The notes under the pieces were generated by a model. The model was not told the DNA's origin, searched no databases, and worked only from the letters and a program-made list of their open reading frames with translations. This document shows, piece after piece, positions 24,574 to 35,299 of a stretch of DNA of 64,000 bases (positions are counted from its first letter, which is position 1; the number at the start of each line of letters is the position of its first letter). The translations under genes were made by a program, and so were the position numbers. The stretch is from Blumeriella jaapii (lineage: Eukaryota > Ascomycota > Leotiomycetes > Helotiales > Drepanopezizaceae), in contig VWND01000002.1 in the NCBI GenBank assembly GCA_009599575.1, positions 186,001 to 250,000 on the forward strand. The letters are read 5' to 3'.

Positions 24574-26000
24574 GTTAAAGCTATATATCGGTCGATTTTA
24601 TAAACTTTTTTTTAATAAAAAAGCATAAGAATCGAAACAATCTGATTATAATAATAATTTGTCGCTTTATTAAAAAACGATATTATACAGCTTATTATAT
24701 AATTATAAAAGCGACAGACTTAGCTAAATTGTTTTGCAAAAATATTTAGCGTTTATATAATTTTTTCGATTTTATAATTTCAAACCGAAGTTTTCTGTTT
24801 GTTTTATAGTTTTAAAAAGCTATTAATCACCGTTTCGGAATTAATATTACGCTATTTATCAGCTTTCACTCCGAAACAAACGGCCAAACCGAAAACGCGA
24901 ACGCTTATCTATTATTTTACTTAAAACAATTCGTCGAATACGCCTAAGGAAATTAAAAAAACTAGCTTTTTTTAGCTGAATTCGCAGCGAATAACGTTGT
25001 AAATGCTTTTACCGGAGTTTCCCTTTTTTACGCTAACAAAAGCTTCCATTTCCGAATAAGTTTTTTTCCATTTAAGTCTATTCTAGGTTCTATTTTACGC
25101 ATTTTGCGAATAGCAAATACGAAAGAAAACGATTTCGCCGATAAAATAAAAAAGTTAGAATTATTTCTACGTACAAATCTGATTTCAGCGTTGGCCGACC
25201 AAAAACACCATTTTAATTAACAACGCTAACCAGCTTCTGCTTACAAAATTAAAAATATCGTATTTTTTAACAAACGCAATATAACTTTTATTAAACTAAT
25301 TAAAAAACTAAATAACAAATTTTACGATTTTTACAAAATCGCCGAAGTTCTAGGTTTTTATAATTACAAACTGAAATTACTTTTCGAGCAAAAACTATTA
25401 CATTCTGTTTTTTATATCAATTTGCTCAAACCTGCTTACAACGACCCTTTTCCAAAGCAAAAAACCCCCCCTTTTTATTTGTTTTTATCGACGCAAACGA
25501 AAGCTTGTTATAAGTTATAAACGCTATTTTTGATTTTAAACGAAACCCTAACTTTTTTTATTTAATACAATAGCATAGCTACAACGCCGAAAATCAATTT
25601 TAAAAACTATTAAAAAACGTTATTAACGTATACAATTTTATAACAGAATTCGCCATCCGTTTTTTTTAAAAATTTTATCCGACTAAATCAAAACTAGCTA
25701 AAGCCAGAATTGCTAACAAAAAACATATTAAATCGATAAATAACGTAAATAAACTTTTATTATTAAAAAAAACTTTTACAACTGTTATTAAACACAAAAC
25801 GATTATTATCAATTTCTTTTCTATTGCAAAAACACCAATTGTTTTGCTTCCGAAACTAAAGAAACCTGCTTCTTTTTCTTCTACTATTCCAACCGAACTT
25901 CGCACTCGTTTACAAACACGCTTTGCGAACGAAGCTCGATTTATAAAAATAGATTCCGACGACGAAAAAATTAAATAAAAAAATAAAAAAAAAAATTATA
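24574..26000 (+). pseudogene. family 3 integrase, C-terminal part
   Basis: Resumes family 3 after copy B. At about 24840-24935 the plus strand reads FHSETNGQTENANAYLLFYL, the late core block around the third catalytic residue (here the E of TEN), followed by a segment ending LAEFAANNVVNAFTG near 25010. A C-terminal region with FYKIAEVLGFYNYKLKL near 25330 follows, up to the 3' LTR at 26001. Confidence 0.85.
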
Positions 26001-26174
26001 TATAAAAAAATAAAACGTCAGTCCGTTGATCACGTGGTCCGAAGGTCACGTTGTTATCACGTGACATCGGAGCCCGCACACATTATATCTTAGACTTTAC
26101 GACACCTTTAAACTTAGAACCCCGTAGTCAATGCAATTTATTTACGAACCTTCTGCTCGTTCGCACCCCTGACA
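26001..26174 (+). repeat. 3' LTR of family 3
   Basis: 174 bp, pairs with 13766-13939. Its right (outer) end is better preserved (CACCCCTGACA) and its left (inner) end more mutated (TATAAAAAAATAAAACG against TATGAAGGAATAAAACG). Confidence 0.92.
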
Positions 26175-28472
26175 ATCGGCAGCCTGAAAAGATGGTGGTG
26201 TGATTTTTATATTATTCCACTGGCGTCGCTATCGAAATTGGCACCGCGAGTGAAATTCGACCTTTTCGCGCTTCGTACAGCGTCGTAAGTCTGCCACAAT
26301 TGATCAAAATTCTTATTACGTTTCACAACGTCGTTTTAATAGCGAAATTGAATTTTTCGGAAATGCAAATAAAAGATTTTAATACAACGAGCGTAAAAGG
26401 CTGTGAAAAAATAAAACTTCGGCCAATAAAACTTGCGTTTATTACAGTTTAATAAAACTTAATATTCGGCCAATCAAGCTTTTTCTAAAATCACACCATA
26501 ATTTCCGAAATTAATAATCAAAAAAAAAGTAAACGATTGTATTCGATTATTAATAATAAAATTAAAAAGCGTAAAATATATAATTAAATGGCCACGAGCT
26601 TTATTATACCCTTTTACAAAAAAAAAAGCCGGGAAAAGTTAAATTAAAAGTTTTAAAAAAAAAAAAAAGGATTTAATCAGCGCCGAATCGATCAACGCAT
26701 AACCGTTCGCTTTAAAGTCGGCGAGCGTTTTCATTTTATACAAAAGGCTATTTTTGATAAATGTAACGGGAATTATTAATAAATCGCTATTAAAAAGCTT
26801 TCGAACGTTAAAATAACGCATATCGCGCAATACGTCCAAAAAAAAAGCTTTGCTTAGGCTTGAGCGTTTCCTCGATTAGCGAAAAAGCTTTCGATTTCTT
26901 CGTATACGTTTTGAAAATCGTTTGGAAAAAGATTTTCGTTTTTATTATTATTATTAAAAAGCGAATCTTCGGCCGGTTCGATCTCGTTTATATTTATCAG
27001 TCTGAAAAGGCTTTTAAATAGAACCGAAGGTCGGCCCGTAGAAAATCGTATAGATTGGCCTTTCTGAACTTTCTGATATAAAATAAAAAACGAGCGTTAT
27101 CGTTGATCCGATCGAAAAAAAAAAAACGCCAAAAGGGGCGTTTTGGCGTGAAAAAAAAGAAAGAACAGCAAAGGGCTAAAAAAAAGCTTATAAAGCATTT
27201 GAACGATTTTTATACGTACGATTTGACTCGTAATACGCTTTAATTAAGGACTTATTATTTTAATAAATAATAAACTTAATTAAAAAGCGATTCGCGTATA
27301 AAATTCGTTTAGCCAATTGATTTTGTTTTTTTTGACGGACGGCGGTAAGCTAATTTTTAAAAATCGTTGTACGCGCCTATTCCAAATGCAGCTTTTCTCG
27401 TAAACGCTTTAATATTTTGTCGCGAAAAGCGTTTCGAAGCTATTTGTCAATTCGTATTTAAGCGTTCGCTGCGAAAATGGAAAATCGCAAATAAAAGCGC
27501 TAAAAGTCGTCGTGCGTATTTATTACAAATATTTTAAATTCGTTTTCGGCCTTTTGAACGTTTAAAAAATCGGTCAGAAAATCGGCGATTTTTTTTATTA
27601 ATTTTTCGGAAAAAATAAAATCGGAACGGTTTAAAATACGCGGAGTTAAAAACTTTTTTGCTACGCTTTCGGTCTGATCGAATATATAATTTTTACGAAA
27701 TCGATCGCTAGCGAAATAATCGTAATAAAATTCGAAATTATCGAGAATTTTAGTTTTTTAATAGCGTGTTTTGTAATTTTTACTATTATTTAATTTAAAT
27801 TTAAAATTCGGAACGCGTTTTATACGAGCTAGTCGAAAATCAGCAAATAAATAAAAATTATAGCGTTTAAAAACGCGCTAAAGTTTTGGCCGTTATAAGA
27901 AAATCCAAAAAAAGTTCGCGAAAAGCGTAAAAATTAATTTGCAGCGTTTGTTAATTAAAATAAAACGTTGCGAAAAAGGGGAAAAGCAGCAAATTCGCGA
28001 TTAGCAAAAATACGTTCGATAAATTTTATCAAACGCTTTGATTAAAAAGTTTATCGCAGTCGTATAATTTCCAAAAATTGTCGTTTACGTTTTTGCGCTT
28101 TTTTCAGTTGATTTTGCAAAAGTTTTAACTAAACGCTTTCAGCGCTAGGTTGCAAAGAAAAGGTGGCAGGCGAAATAGTTAATGCTTTATTCTTTCTTTT
28201 ATTTTTTTTTTCTCGGAAAAAGAATTGTTTTTTAAAAAAAAAAGCTTTTAGGGAAGGCTGCTTTTTCGCTAATTAAAAAAAGAAAGATTACGGTGTAATA
28301 GCAAAAGCTGAAAAGCTTTGCTAAAAAGAAAATCGTTGAACAGAAGCTATTTTTCGCAAAATGCGGAAATAGGCCTTTTTACGACCGGTCGATTATTTTG
28401 GTATGATCCGTAAGAAATTCGAAAGAAAAAATAGTTTACGCCGTCGCCAGCGTAAAAAAAAGTTATTAATAA
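26175..28472 (-). pseudogene. family 1 copy A, protease, gag and leader
   Basis: Final visible segment of copy A. It starts with the duplicated ATCGG and aligns throughout with copy B 22027-24311. It contains the 33-bp near-palindrome (26219-26251), the retropepsin trace (minus strand, 26839-26639, reading as in copy B with DFKANGYALIDS) and degraded gag. Confidence 0.85.
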
Positions 28473-28740
28473 TATAACGATTTAATTAATCGAAGAATTA
28501 AAAAATCAGTCAACTGGTCGCCGTATTTATATAATATAAGAAACGAGCCTTTGGTTTTATAACAAAAATATTCATTTAGAATTAACAATTGCAGAAGGCA
28601 GAGATTGCTAAAGGGAAAAAGCCTTATATATATGATAATTTCCACAGTTGATAAAAAGACCCACCAGGAGACCAGAGAGCTTGCAGCTATACGTAGTTGC
28701 TGGGGTGACACACGAGGTGGCAAAAAAGTGAATCGTCACA
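28473..28740 (-). repeat. 5' LTR of copy A
   Basis: A family 1 LTR, starting TATAACGA and ending ATCGTCACA. It is joined directly to a second partial gag/leader segment (copy D), suggesting that copy A inserted into copy D in the same orientation. Confidence 0.88.
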
Positions 28741-30079
28741 AAAGGGGGCGTTTTGGCGTAGAAAAGAAAAAAGAACAAAAGGCTGAAAAAAAGCCTGTAA
28801 AGCATTTAAACGACTTTCGTACGTACGATTTGACTCGTAGTACGCTTTAATTAAAAACCTATTATTTTGATAAATAGTAAATTTAATTAAAATGCGATTC
28901 GCGTATAAAATTCGTTCAGCCAATTGATTTTGTTTTTTTTATCGAACGGCGATAAGCCAATTTTTAAAAGTCGTTGTACGCGCTTATTTTAAATACAGTT
29001 TTTTTCGTAAACGCTTTGGTATTTTATCGCGAAAAGCGTTCCGAAGCTGTTTGTCAGTTCGTATTTAAACGTTCGCTGCGAAAATAAAAAATCGCAGATA
29101 AAATCGCTAAAAGTCGTCGTGCGTATTTATTATAAGCATTTTAAATTCGTTTTCGGCCTTTTGAACGTTTAAAAAGTCGGCCAGGAAATCGGCGACTTTT
29201 TTAATTAATTTTTCGAAAAATATAAAATCGGAACGGTTTAAAATACGCGAAGTAAAAAACTTTTTTGCTACGCTTTCGGTCTGATCGAATATATAATTTT
29301 TACGAAATCGATCGCTAGCGAAATAGTCGTAATAAAATTCGAAATTATCGAAAACTTTAATTTTTTAATAGCGTGCTTTGTAATTTTTACTATTATTTAG
29401 CTTAAATTCAAAGTTCGAAACGCGTTTTATACGAATTAGTCGAAAGTTAGCAAATAAATAGAAATTATAGCGTTTAAAAAGCGCGCTAGAATTTTGGTCG
29501 TTATAGGGAAATTTAAAAAAAGTTCGCGAAAAGCGTAAAAGTTGATTTGCAGCGTTTGTTGATTAAAATAAAACGTTGCGAAAAGAAAAAAGCAGCAGAT
29601 TCGCGACTGGCAAAAGCACGTTCGATAGATTCTATCAAACGTTTTAATTAAAAGATTTGTCGCAATCGTATAATTTTCAAAAATTGTCGCTTACGCTTTT
29701 GCGTTTTTTTCAATTGATTTTGCAAAAATCTTAATTAAACGCTTTCAGCGCTAGGCTGCAAGAAAAAAATAGCAGGCGAAATAATTAACGCTTTGCTTTT
29801 TCCTTTGTTTTTTTTTTTTCGGAAGGAGGATTGTTTTTTAAAAGAAAAAGCTTTTGAGAAAGGCTGCTTTTTCGCTAATTAAAAAAAAAGAGATTAAAAT
29901 ATAATAGCAGAAGCTGAAAAGCTTTGCTAAGAAAAAAATCGTTAAACAAAAGCTATTTTTCGCGAAATGCGAAAATAAGCCTTTTTACGACCGGTCGATT
30001 ATTTTGGTATAATCCGTGAGAAATTCGAAGGAAAAAATAATTTACGCCGTCGCCAGCGTAGAAAAAAAGTTGTTAATAA
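28741..30079 (-). pseudogene. family 1 copy D, 5'-part of gag and leader
   Basis: Repeats the sequence of copy A 27133-28472 (both start AAAGGGG(G)CGTTTTGGCG). It is the first 1.3 kb of an element whose remainder is missing from the window. Degraded by the same transitions. Confidence 0.85.
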
Positions 30080-30345
30080 TATAACGATTTAATTAATCGA
30101 AGGGCTAAGAAATCAATCAATTGGTCGCCGTGTTTATATAATATAAAAAACGAGCTTTTGATTTTATAACAAAGATATTCATTTAGAATTAATAATTATA
30201 AAAGGCAGAGATTACTAAAAAGAAAAAGCCTTATATATATAAATAGTTTCCATAGTTGATAGGAAGACCCACCAAAAGACCAGGGAGCTTGCAACTATAC
30301 GTAGTTGCTGGGGTGATACGAGGGGCAAACGAGTGAGTCGTCACA
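30080..30345 (-). repeat. 5' LTR of copy D
   Basis: Family 1 LTR, starts TATAACGA and ends GTCGTCACA. What follows (30346 on) is not family 1, so this is the outer edge of the retrotransposon stack. Confidence 0.88.
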
Positions 30346-31273
30346 AAGGGGTCACCTTTTAATACCTGATCTCAGCTATTCCAAAGAAGTCGTCGATTTT
30401 AGCGTAGTTTTAAATGCAGGAAAGAGTCGCTTTTTACACCGTTTTGCTATTTTTTTTTTAATAAAAACCTAGCTGCTTTGTGATTAACAATAAAGTTAAC
30501 TACTGATCAGTGTTGATATTATATAAAAGGGGGGGTTGTGTTGTATATACACAGGGTTGAGATATTGCAATAACTGGGGTTGTATTGCGAAAGAGATCTA
30601 AGGAGTAAACTAGCTATCGCACGGGTATGTATAGATAAGGCTGCACGCTTGCAGCCTACCGTCGTCACGTGGGCTGATCATATGATTGTGCGCATGATCA
30701 GCCACCACCATATACCCACAGAAGGAGATCGGTCTGCCAGAACGCGGAGAAAAGAAGTAAGAGATACCAACTGGAGATAAGGAGTCTGTGGGAGGATTCC
30801 TCCTTGTAGTCCAGGTGGCTAGCATACACGCATAAGATCGGGTTGTGTATCACCTTTGAATAGGCCTTAGGTTTTGCACAGACTCGACTTTTCTTTTTCG
30901 TTTATGAAAGCGATACCTTTTTGTGGGGGTCTGTAAGCAATGGCTACATATTAAGGACCGTACGAGGGGAATTGTGATACAAGAGAACAGTCCCAAGAAG
31001 CCCACAGGGAATCGCCATATCTCTCTCCCGCGTAGAAATAGGCATGGCCGATAGCTGGGGCTTTCTTGGGATCGAAACCGTGACTCTCCGAGAAGGGATA
31101 ACGTGGGCTGGCTGTGACGGTTTCGAGTAGTACTTTGCAACGGTTTTGGTGGGAAGGATGATTAGAATGCAATGCATATCCAGTGGACCGGAAAAGGTGG
31201 TGTTTTGACATATGTAAGTCTCGAAGATATTTGATAACTTGGTTCGATCATGCTGATACTGTGAGCAACTTAA
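30346..31273. other. less mutated island with no recognisable gene
   Basis: About 0.9 kb with near-normal composition after roughly 30530. Open frames are short and look non-coding. At 30673-30704 an inverted repeat (GGCTGATCATATG...CATGATCAGCC) can form a hairpin. The part 30511-30720 begins TGTTGATATTATATAAAAGG and ends CATATACCCACA, so it might be a solo LTR, but I see no target duplication. Confidence 0.4.
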
Positions 31274-31275
31274 TA

Positions 31276-31410
31276 GTGGGCTGCCTTCCCACATTTATCC
31301 TGCGGGCACTCGGATAATGTGGGGGAAAGCAAGTGTCCTACTGCATCCAAGTGTCCCATCTCAATTCATGATTTTTTACGATCGCATTTTATAATAAAAC
31401 ATTATTATTT
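31276..31410 (+). repeat. left terminal inverted repeat
   Basis: Matches the complement of 38925-39054 with only a few C/T or A/G differences. Within it CCCACATTTATCC and GGATAATGTGGG form a hairpin around CGGGCACTC. Confidence 0.85.
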
Positions 31411-31750
31411 AATTACGCCAAATTGAGAGGTAATAAAATCAGGAAGCTATTTTTAGATTCTAAATTAAAAATTTCATTTATTAATTGAAAGTTATTAAAT
31501 TATATATTTTTATTAAATTTTCTATTTTTTATTATCGCATTTTGTATTAAAACACTATTAACGCCAGATATTTAATTATAATAAATTGATAGATGATAAA
31601 AACAGAAAGCTATTATTAAATTATAAATTAAAAGTTTTATTTTTATTAATTAAAAGTTCTAAAACGAAATGTTTTGTTTTAATTTTTATTTTTTATAATC
31701 GCATTTAAAATCAAAATACTTTCAACGCCAGTTATTTAATTATAAAAAAC
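31380..31750 (+). repeat. imperfect tandem units of about 150-165 bp
   Basis: The block starting ATCGCATTTT and running through AAAAC, a GCCA-containing step and TTAATTAAAAGTT recurs at about 31381, 31533 and 31699. The right arm (complement of 38780-38945) carries another unit with the phrase AACGCCAGATAT. These look like subterminal repeats of the inverted-repeat element. Confidence 0.6.
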
Positions 31751-31871
31751 TGAATAAAAGTAAGTTTAGCTTGTATTCGAATAGAATTTATAAAAAACAT
31801 ATTTAATTTTACGTCGAAACATTCATTTTTGATTAAATGAAAGTAATTTAAATCGTTTTTATACGCATTTC

Positions 31872-32140
31872 TGTGACGATCTAATTAGTCGAAGGGCTGG
31901 AAGATCAGTCAACTGGTCGCCGTGTTCATATGGTATAAAAAAACGAGCCTTTGGTTCTATAACAAAGATATTCACTTAGAATTAACAACTGCAAAAGGCA
32001 GAGGTTGCTAAAAGGAAAAAGTCTTATATATATAATAGTTTCCACAGTTGATAGGAAAACTTATCAGAAGACCAGAAAGCTTGCAGCTATACGTAATTGC
32101 TAAGGTAATAAAAAAGATAGCAATAAAATAAATCGTTACA
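31872..32140 (-). repeat. 3' LTR of copy C
   Basis: Begins TGTGACGATC, the only family 1 LTR here that keeps the original TGTG, and ends ATCGTTACA. Confidence 0.9.
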
Positions 32141-33840
32141 TTACCTTTCCGTCCGAAAAAAACGCGCCCTCGAGCTTTTATCTATTAATACGTTATTATC
32201 CAAATAATCGTACGAATTCAAACCTTCGAAATACGTTTTCAGCCAGTTTATAAGTTTTGCAAAAGGACCGGAAAGCTTTTTATACGCTAAATAAAAATCG
32301 CGCATCTTCAAAAAAGCGTATATAAAATCAAACGCGGAATATCACGTAAGATTTTTATTTAAGCTTATTTAAAAAGCTTTGTACTGAAAAGTTTTTCGCT
32401 GCATTCGATAAGCGATTAATTTTTCGACTTCGTATTTAAACTTATCAATTATATTAATAAGTTCAAAGGCTAAGTTAACCTGATTTGAAAACGCGTCGTC
32501 AGCTGCTTTACGCAATCGACTAGCGTGAAAAACTAGATGTACGTTTATAATACTAAAAAGGTCTAGCTTAAAAGCGTTGTCGAAAATTTTGGCTACAATT
32601 TTGAAAAAGCCGTTTGTAAAATTGTCGAGCTTGCGAAAGGGCCGGAAGGTCGGAAATAAACGCATATCGAATTATACGTAGTCGCTAATGTTAAAATCGA
32701 TCGCGCGGCGAGACTTATTCGCATTCCTTTTCATTTTGTCGTAGGCTTGTTAGAAGTGCGATTTGGCAAGGTTTCAGGCGTTATAATAGCGGCGAACGTA
32801 CGCACGAGCTTCGTTTGCGTTTAATTTATATAAAAGATTAAAAGAAAGAAAAGTATCGAGCTTTCAGTTCCAATTAATGTAAAGAATATAACCGTATACA
32901 ATTTCAAAAAATGAAAAGCTATTTAAATTTTCGTAAAAAAGAATTATTTAGGCGAAATCTATTATTAAAAGAAATTCGCTTTAATCGTTTTGATAAAAAT
33001 TCACGAAAAATCGAAAGCGTTTTTGCAGATATTAATTGTAATTTCGGTCTGACTATCGGTTTTAAAATAAGCGGCTGTCGAAAGCTTTAATTGCGTACCG
33101 AGTATTTTATTTAATTCAAACCAAAAGATAAATCAATACTAAAGATTACGATCGCTAATAATACTTTTTAAAAAGCTAAAATACTTGTATACGTGGAATA
33201 TATACAATTTGGCGAGGCCTCGAGCGTCGATATTTTTATAGCAAAAAATTAAAATAGCCTGCTTGGAAAAGCGATTTATTACTACGAACACGTTATCGTA
33301 ACCGTATTTGTTTTTATTAAAATTGCAAAAATCTATTGTAACGTACTTTTAAAAATGGTTAAAAACAAAAAAAAACTGAAAAAAGCCGAGGCGCTTATTT
33401 TTAAAAACAAAATTCTTTCGATAAGCGTAGCAGTTGCGATAATATTATTTTACAAAAGCTGTTATATTTCGTTAATAATATTAATCCGAAAGCAATTGCG
33501 TAATTTTGCGAGCGCTAAAATAAACGGTGGAAATCTGGTCGTATACTTTTCGTATAAAAGCCAAACGAAAATAATCGACGTTTAATATTATTAAACGACC
33601 GTAATATAGCAGCAGATCGCGTTTAAATATATACGAAGTGTTATTAGCGTCGTTTTTTTTCGTAGCGTTTCGTACAATTTCTTTTCGGAAAGCTATTAGG
33701 CTGTTAGCTATGCGATTAGCGTGGAAAAGCTGGTCAACGATACGAAGTGCGAAAAAGAAATCAGTTATTTCAACGATAAAAACAGCTGTTTCGAAGGCCG
33801 TGGAAAATCGAAGTTTTTTAATTAAAAAGCGATAATCGAT
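32141..33840 (-). pseudogene. copy C chromodomain and integrase
   Basis: The minus-strand piece 32665-32369 includes the chromodomain start (YEVEKLIAYRMQRKTFQYK) and the preceding integrase C-terminus. Upstream pieces align with copy B integrase. Stops interrupt all domains. Confidence 0.8.
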
Positions 33841-33849
33841 TTAATTTGC

Positions 33850-35290
33850 TCGAAAAAAGATTTGCAAGCGTTAAATACGTTTAAAAAAGTTTTAGCGGTC
33901 GAGTTCGCTCGTACGACGTATTAATGCGTTAGCCAAAAAATTATGTTTATTTAATCTGTACGTAATAAAAAAATTGTAATCGGCGAAAAGCTCGGCCCAG
34001 CGTATTTGTCGAACGTTTAAAAGTTTGAAAATTATAAAATATTTCAAAGCTTTGTAATCAATAATTATTTTAATCTAATAAACTAAGCCAGCTAGTTTAA
34101 TACGAAAATTGCTTAGAAATCTTACGATTGCGAGCATTTTTTTATCGTATACGACGTAGTTTAGCTTTGCGGAAGCTATAGTTTTGCTAAAATAGGCGAC
34201 TGAAAGCTAATCGTCGCTATAAAATTGCGAAAACACAAAAGCTACTACGCCGTCGAAAGCGTTAGTTTTTAATATACAAAAAAGATCTTGCTTGTAATAT
34301 TATAAAACTGATGCAATAATAAAAGCTAGTATAAAAAGATCGAAACTTTTTTAATATTCAAAAATAAAATTAAAAAAAACGTTAGCTTTGGTCAAATAAA
34401 TTAAAGGTTTTGCAATTATATCGTAGTTTCGAATAAAACGTCGGTAAAAATTACAAAAACCAAAAAAGCTTTATATATCTTTTACAATAATAAAAAGCTT
34501 CTAGTGGGCGATTACGAAGACTTTTTTTGGATTTACTTTTAAACCTTTAATAAAAATAATAAAACCTAGGTAGCGGATCCGAATAACGTTAAATTCAGAC
34601 TTCCGAATATCGGCTTGTAATTCAGCGTTAGCGAATCTTTGGAATATTTTGCGAACGTATATAACGTATTTCAAAAAATCGGACGAATAAATAAAAATAT
34701 TATTTAAATATGCAATGCAAAAATCGTTTAAATAATCGAAAAAAACGTCGTTTATATAGCGTTAGTAAATTGCGGGTTTATTAATAAGGTTAAAAAGTAG
34801 CATTTTGCATTTATAAACATCGTAACGCGTACGAAACGTCGTTAGTTTTTTACTGGCGGAGTTTATTCGAATTTTATAAAAAGCTTAACGAATATCGAAT
34901 TTTATAAAAATTCGCGCTTTCGAAAAACGAGCAAAGGTCTTATCGATAAAAAAAAAAAGTAGCGATCCTTACGAATAATATTATTAAAAGCTCGATAATC
35001 GATACAAAAACGTAGTAAACCGTCGGGTTTTTTAGCGAAAAGCATTGGAACAGCGAAAAAAACGATAAAAGGTTCGATAAAGTTTTTGTTAAAATTATTT
35101 TACAAATAAGTTTTAATAATCTCGAGCTTTAAAATCGATATTTTATATAAAAAAGTGTATTTCAGCTTTTTTTTATTTATAATAAGCTCGATCTTATAAT
35201 CGTAAAACCGGTAAAAAGCTAGCTCGTTACTAGCGGCTTTAGAAAATACGTATTCGAGGTTTTTATACTTCGGAGGAAAAGATTCGAAAA
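33850..35290 (-). pseudogene. copy C RNase H and reverse transcriptase
   Basis: Aligns base by base with copy B 20160-21600, with extra transitions. The minus strand retains RT landmarks only in short pieces. No open frame above 100 residues survives. Confidence 0.8.
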
Positions 35291-35299
35291 AAAGTTTAT

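Larger units (their letters stand above)
13766..26174 (+). mobile_element. Ty3/gypsy retrotransposon, family 3, split by copy B
   Basis: Two 174-bp LTRs (13766-13939 and 26001-26174) are flanked by ATCGG on both sides (13761-13765 and 26175-26179). The unoccupied site is visible in copy B (near 22028) and copy C (near 35727). Removing copy B and one GTTAA leaves an element of about 6.0 kb. The first LTR starts TATGAAGG and the last ends CCCTGACA, so the original ends were probably TGTG...ACA with the second base mutated in both. Domain order on the plus strand is gag, protease, RT, RNase H, integrase. All are RIP-damaged. Confidence 0.9.

Noticed and set aside
31381..31871. Possible CRISPR-like or satellite array
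   Set aside because: Units are long, few and imperfect, and belong to a transposon. A CRISPR array is not expected in a fungal nuclear genome.
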